The notes under the pieces were generated by a model, which saw only the letters and a program-made list of their open reading frames with translations, searched no databases and was not told the origin of the DNA. Shown here piece by piece: positions 29,326 through 31,593 of a DNA stretch of 31,593 nt. Within the stretch, counting starts at the first letter, position 1; every line of letters begins with the position of its first letter. A program made the translations under genes and the position numbers. The DNA comes from UBA2277 sp035477615 (GTDB taxonomy: Bacteria > Patescibacteriota > Microgenomatia > UBA1400 > MFAQ01), in the NCBI GenBank assembly GCA_035477615.1, contig DATIKJ010000039.1, positions 1 through 31,593 on the forward strand, given 5' to 3'.

Positions 29326-31593
29326 TTACCATCTCCACCAACTCTTATTGATTTTTACTTGAACAACATTGCTCTTCACACTTTCGTTTCCGGCACCATC
29401 AATCGCAGTCACCCTAACATAATATTTTCCAGGTGAAAGAACGTTACTAATCCAGAAAAGACTACGCGTATTAATAACATTTGAAAGTTGATCGGATTGA
29501 GAACCGTAATATACACGATAACCGATTGCTGTTTTTACTGGAAACCAACTAGCCAGTATTCTTTGAATCAGATTAGATGCAAATAGTTTTGGTGCTTTTG
29601 GAGCTGTGGTATCAATCTTAATTTTTTCAGTACTCAGAGCAATTTCAGTATTTCCAGCCAAATCTGTTGAATAATATGAAATAGTATACTGACCTTCTTT
29701 TGAAAGTATCACAGATGATCCTTCGGTTATATCTCCACCATTGATTGCATAAAAAGTTTTATTGCACCCACTTCTACCAGTATCAGTACAGTTGAAAGTG
29801 ACAGTTACGGGATCTTTGTGCCATAAATTATCTATACCACTAACGGTTGTCTTTGGAGGAGTCTTGTCGATAACGAAGTGTAGACCCAAAACATCTCTAA
29901 ACTGAGTAATACTGGGAATATCTTTTCTTATCGCATTATCATATACCTGGTGGGCCATATAATATCCACCTTCATTCAAATCAGCCACACAATTTGTAAA
30001 AGGCTCCATTGTTGCTGATGAAAAATTGTTTCCTGATAAATCCACTAAATTTGGTTTTTTTCTCCAACTACAATAGGCTTTTCTACCGTTTTGTGAAAAT
30101 CTAAAACTACCATCTGCCTGTTCATCAAAAATCACGTATGAGTCTTTTAATAATCCAGATGAAGGTGATGCATCTAAATATTCACCAGTAAAAGACAGTC
30201 TCTCGAGACTGTCTATATAGGCAACATTTTCCACAAACTCAACACCATCAATATAATGCTTAAAAACAGCTGTAGGTGTTACTGTATCGATTGTTAATTC
30301 ATCAGTTGTTTTGTCATAACCTACATTACCCATAGTATCGGTAGCACTTACCGATACATCATAAGTCCCATCGGTTAAATATGGCACAATCACCTTATCT
30401 GCCAACTCCCAAGTGCCATTACCATTGTTACTCGCTGTATAAGTTTTGTTTGCAATCTTAACTAAAATCTCTGCACTAAGATCATCAACACTTCCTGTTA
30501 GTTTTGGGCTATTGTTGTTGGTAATTAGGCGATCAACACCCACACTTGGTGGTGTATCGAAAGTGGCCGTGATATTAAATCCATCACTTTCGACATTGTA
30601 AAAATCAACTTGATCATCATTATATAAATTACCGTCAATCTTTTTCCAAATTGAATTCTCGTTTATATTTCCTAAGTGCAACTCATAATTACCCTTCCCA
30701 AACTCTTTCACTTTAACAACTAAATCTTCATTACTATATCCCGGCAGTATAAACAGTTTTTCATTAGGAAAATATATTCCCAGCTGATCATTGCACAAGG
30801 TCATCTCCGAGTTGCATACCTCAAGTAATCCGGGAGAGCGTATAGCCGCAATAAATACATTTCTACGATCATCACTAACTGAATCTAGAGCTTTTGTTAT
30901 ATCCAATCCCAACACACCAAATATTTTTTGTATATTTTCTTTTTTTGTTACTAACTCACCATGCCACCATGACCCCAAAATGTTGTTCGAAAAAGGACCT
31001 TTTGCACTTGCCTCAATCACAGTTCCGTCACCACTATCTTTTTCAAATGGATCCCCTGTAATCGGTTTTCCATCAACCCATCTGTTTGCTGCAAGATCAT
31101 CGGTCGATGGGGGAGCAATCTTAATATATTTATTAGTCGGAACACTGTTACTAAATATTGATGCTGTCAACGTATCGATGGAAGATATATTTTGATTTAA
31201 ACTATTTAGATAATCATTCTTTTGAGAAAGAGACGACCACAACACAGGAAAATCATTCAACTTCAAAAAATCATATGTAGGTAAAAGATCTTTCATTGAA
31301 GGTACAAAATCTCGAACTGTTTGTACATCATTTGATTGACCACCAAAATGTGTCGTGAGATCTAATGCTACTTTTGCCCACCAAACATCATTCCAGACCG
31401 TAGCCCCCTCCCAAACACCATAAGCATCTGTTGCTCCCATGTTTGGCGATCCGACGGTCACAATTTTATTTACTTTTGTTGTCCCGTAGGTTTGGGCATA
31501 TGCTCTTGCCACCAAGCCACCCATACTATGTCCAACCAAGTTTACTTTTTCACCATCTGGAATATTTTCATCAATAAATGTTCTTAATCTATC
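29326..31593 (-). CDS. Secreted lipase/acyltransferase-like protein with Ig-like and FnIII-like domains (5' cut by window end)
   Basis: The frame is open to the window end, so the N-terminus and signal peptide are missing; 755 residues are present. The first part is an alpha/beta hydrolase: GHSMGGLVARAYAQTYG with the nucleophile serine, then GDGTV and WWHGELV near residue 195-220 of the visible part, as in LCAT-like lipases (Ser-Asp-His). The rest is a chain of beta domains: one Ig-like with DGTYDVSVSATDTMGNVG, a later SKEGQYTISYYSTDLAGN domain, and a C-terminal fibronectin type III-like domain with YRVYYGSQSD and VTAIDGAGNES. It ends in KSWWRW, with no sortase motif or membrane anchor. A cell-surface or released enzyme is likely; substrate unknown. 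Confidence 0.82.
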   Translation of the reverse strand, partial: DRLRTFIDENIPDGEKVNLVGHSMGGLVARAYAQTYGTTKVNKIVTVGSPNMGATDAYGVWEGATVWNDVWWAKVALDLTTHFGGQSNDVQTVRDFVPSMKDLLPTYDFLKLNDFPVLWSSLSQKNDYLNSLNQNISSIDTLTASIFSNSVPTNKYIKIAPPSTDDLAANRWVDGKPITGDPFEKDSGDGTVIEASAKGPFSNNILGSWWHGELVTKKENIQKIFGVLGLDITKALDSVSDDRRNVFIAAIRSPGLLEVCNSEMTLCNDQLGIYFPNEKLFILPGYSNEDLVVKVKEFGKGNYELHLGNINENSIWKKIDGNLYNDDQVDFYNVESDGFNITATFDTPPSVGVDRLITNNNSPKLTGSVDDLSAEILVKIANKTYTASNNGNGTWELADKVIVPYLTDGTYDVSVSATDTMGNVGYDKTTDELTIDTVTPTAVFKHYIDGVEFVENVAYIDSLERLSFTGEYLDASPSSGLLKDSYVIFDEQADGSFRFSQNGRKAYCSWRKKPNLVDLSGNNFSSATMEPFTNCVADLNEGGYYMAHQVYDNAIRKDIPSITQFRDVLGLHFVIDKTPPKTTVSGIDNLWHKDPVTVTFNCTDTGRSGCNKTFYAINGGDITEGSSVILSKEGQYTISYYSTDLAGNTEIALSTEKIKIDTTAPKAPKLFASNLIQRILASWFPVKTAIGYRVYYGSQSDQLSNVINTRSLFWISNVLSPGKYYVRVTAIDGAGNESVKSNVVQVKINKSWWRW

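Noticed and set aside
1..31593. CRISPR array, insertion sequence or defence system
   Set aside because: No array of direct repeats, transposase, or recognisable defence effector was seen on either strand.

Overview
The window is about 31.6 kb of AT-rich, tightly packed bacterial DNA that uses the standard stop codons, TGA included. Genes are short, often overlap by ATGA, and mostly have no visible Shine-Dalgarno sequence. Several gene types (DUF4012, DUF4342, a MurG with an altered G-loop, shortened RecO and ManC-like proteins) and the compact layout suggest a Candidate Phyla Radiation (Patescibacteria) genome, most likely Microgenomates-like. This placement is inferred from sequence character and needs phylogenetic confirmation.

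Layout. (1) 1-5028: surface-polysaccharide genes: two GT4 glycosyltransferases, a divergent mannose-1-phosphate guanylyltransferase-like gene on the minus strand, a polyprenyl-phosphate sugar transferase and a DUF4012 membrane protein. (2) 5031-6468: recO and an anchored protein of unknown function, closed by a strong terminator. (3) 6541-17082: a division and cell-wall (dcw) cluster, mraZ-rsmH-ftsL-ftsI-dgkA-mraY-ftsW-murG-ftsQ-ftsA-ftsZ-DUF4342, with a consensus-like promoter and a two-copy MraZ operator in front. No Mur ligase gene lies inside it. (4) 17091-21746: small transcription units: an RNHCP-domain gene whose 5' end is out of frame, a small gene coupled to a Y-family DNA polymerase, then minus-strand tspO, a cupin, and a large membrane-anchored protein that is the only gene with a textbook Shine-Dalgarno. 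(5) 21778-25870: a T-box riboswitch with terminator controlling ileS, followed by a RodA-type SEDS gene. (6) 25842-28561: rplU, a TRM11-like RNA methyltransferase, rpmA and parB as one operon. (7) 28573-31593: lepB and tRNA-Val(CAC) diverging from a palindromic promoter, a tRNA 3'-end remnant, and a multidomain secreted lipase-like protein cut by the window end.

How it works together: the dcw block supplies lipid II synthesis (MraY, MurG), polyprenyl recycling or phosphorylation (DgkA), septal polymerase and transpeptidase (FtsW, FtsI), the divisome scaffold (FtsL, FtsQ, FtsA, FtsZ) and autoregulation (MraZ). RodA, LepB and the polysaccharide genes add envelope growth and export.

The most notable non-coding pattern is repeated placement of good -10 boxes only 4-9 nt ahead of start codons (dgkA, ftsW, manC-like, 5614 gene, RNHCP, tspO, rplU). 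This implies leaderless mRNAs and fits the near absence of Shine-Dalgarno sites. No CRISPR array, insertion sequence or obvious new defence system was found.
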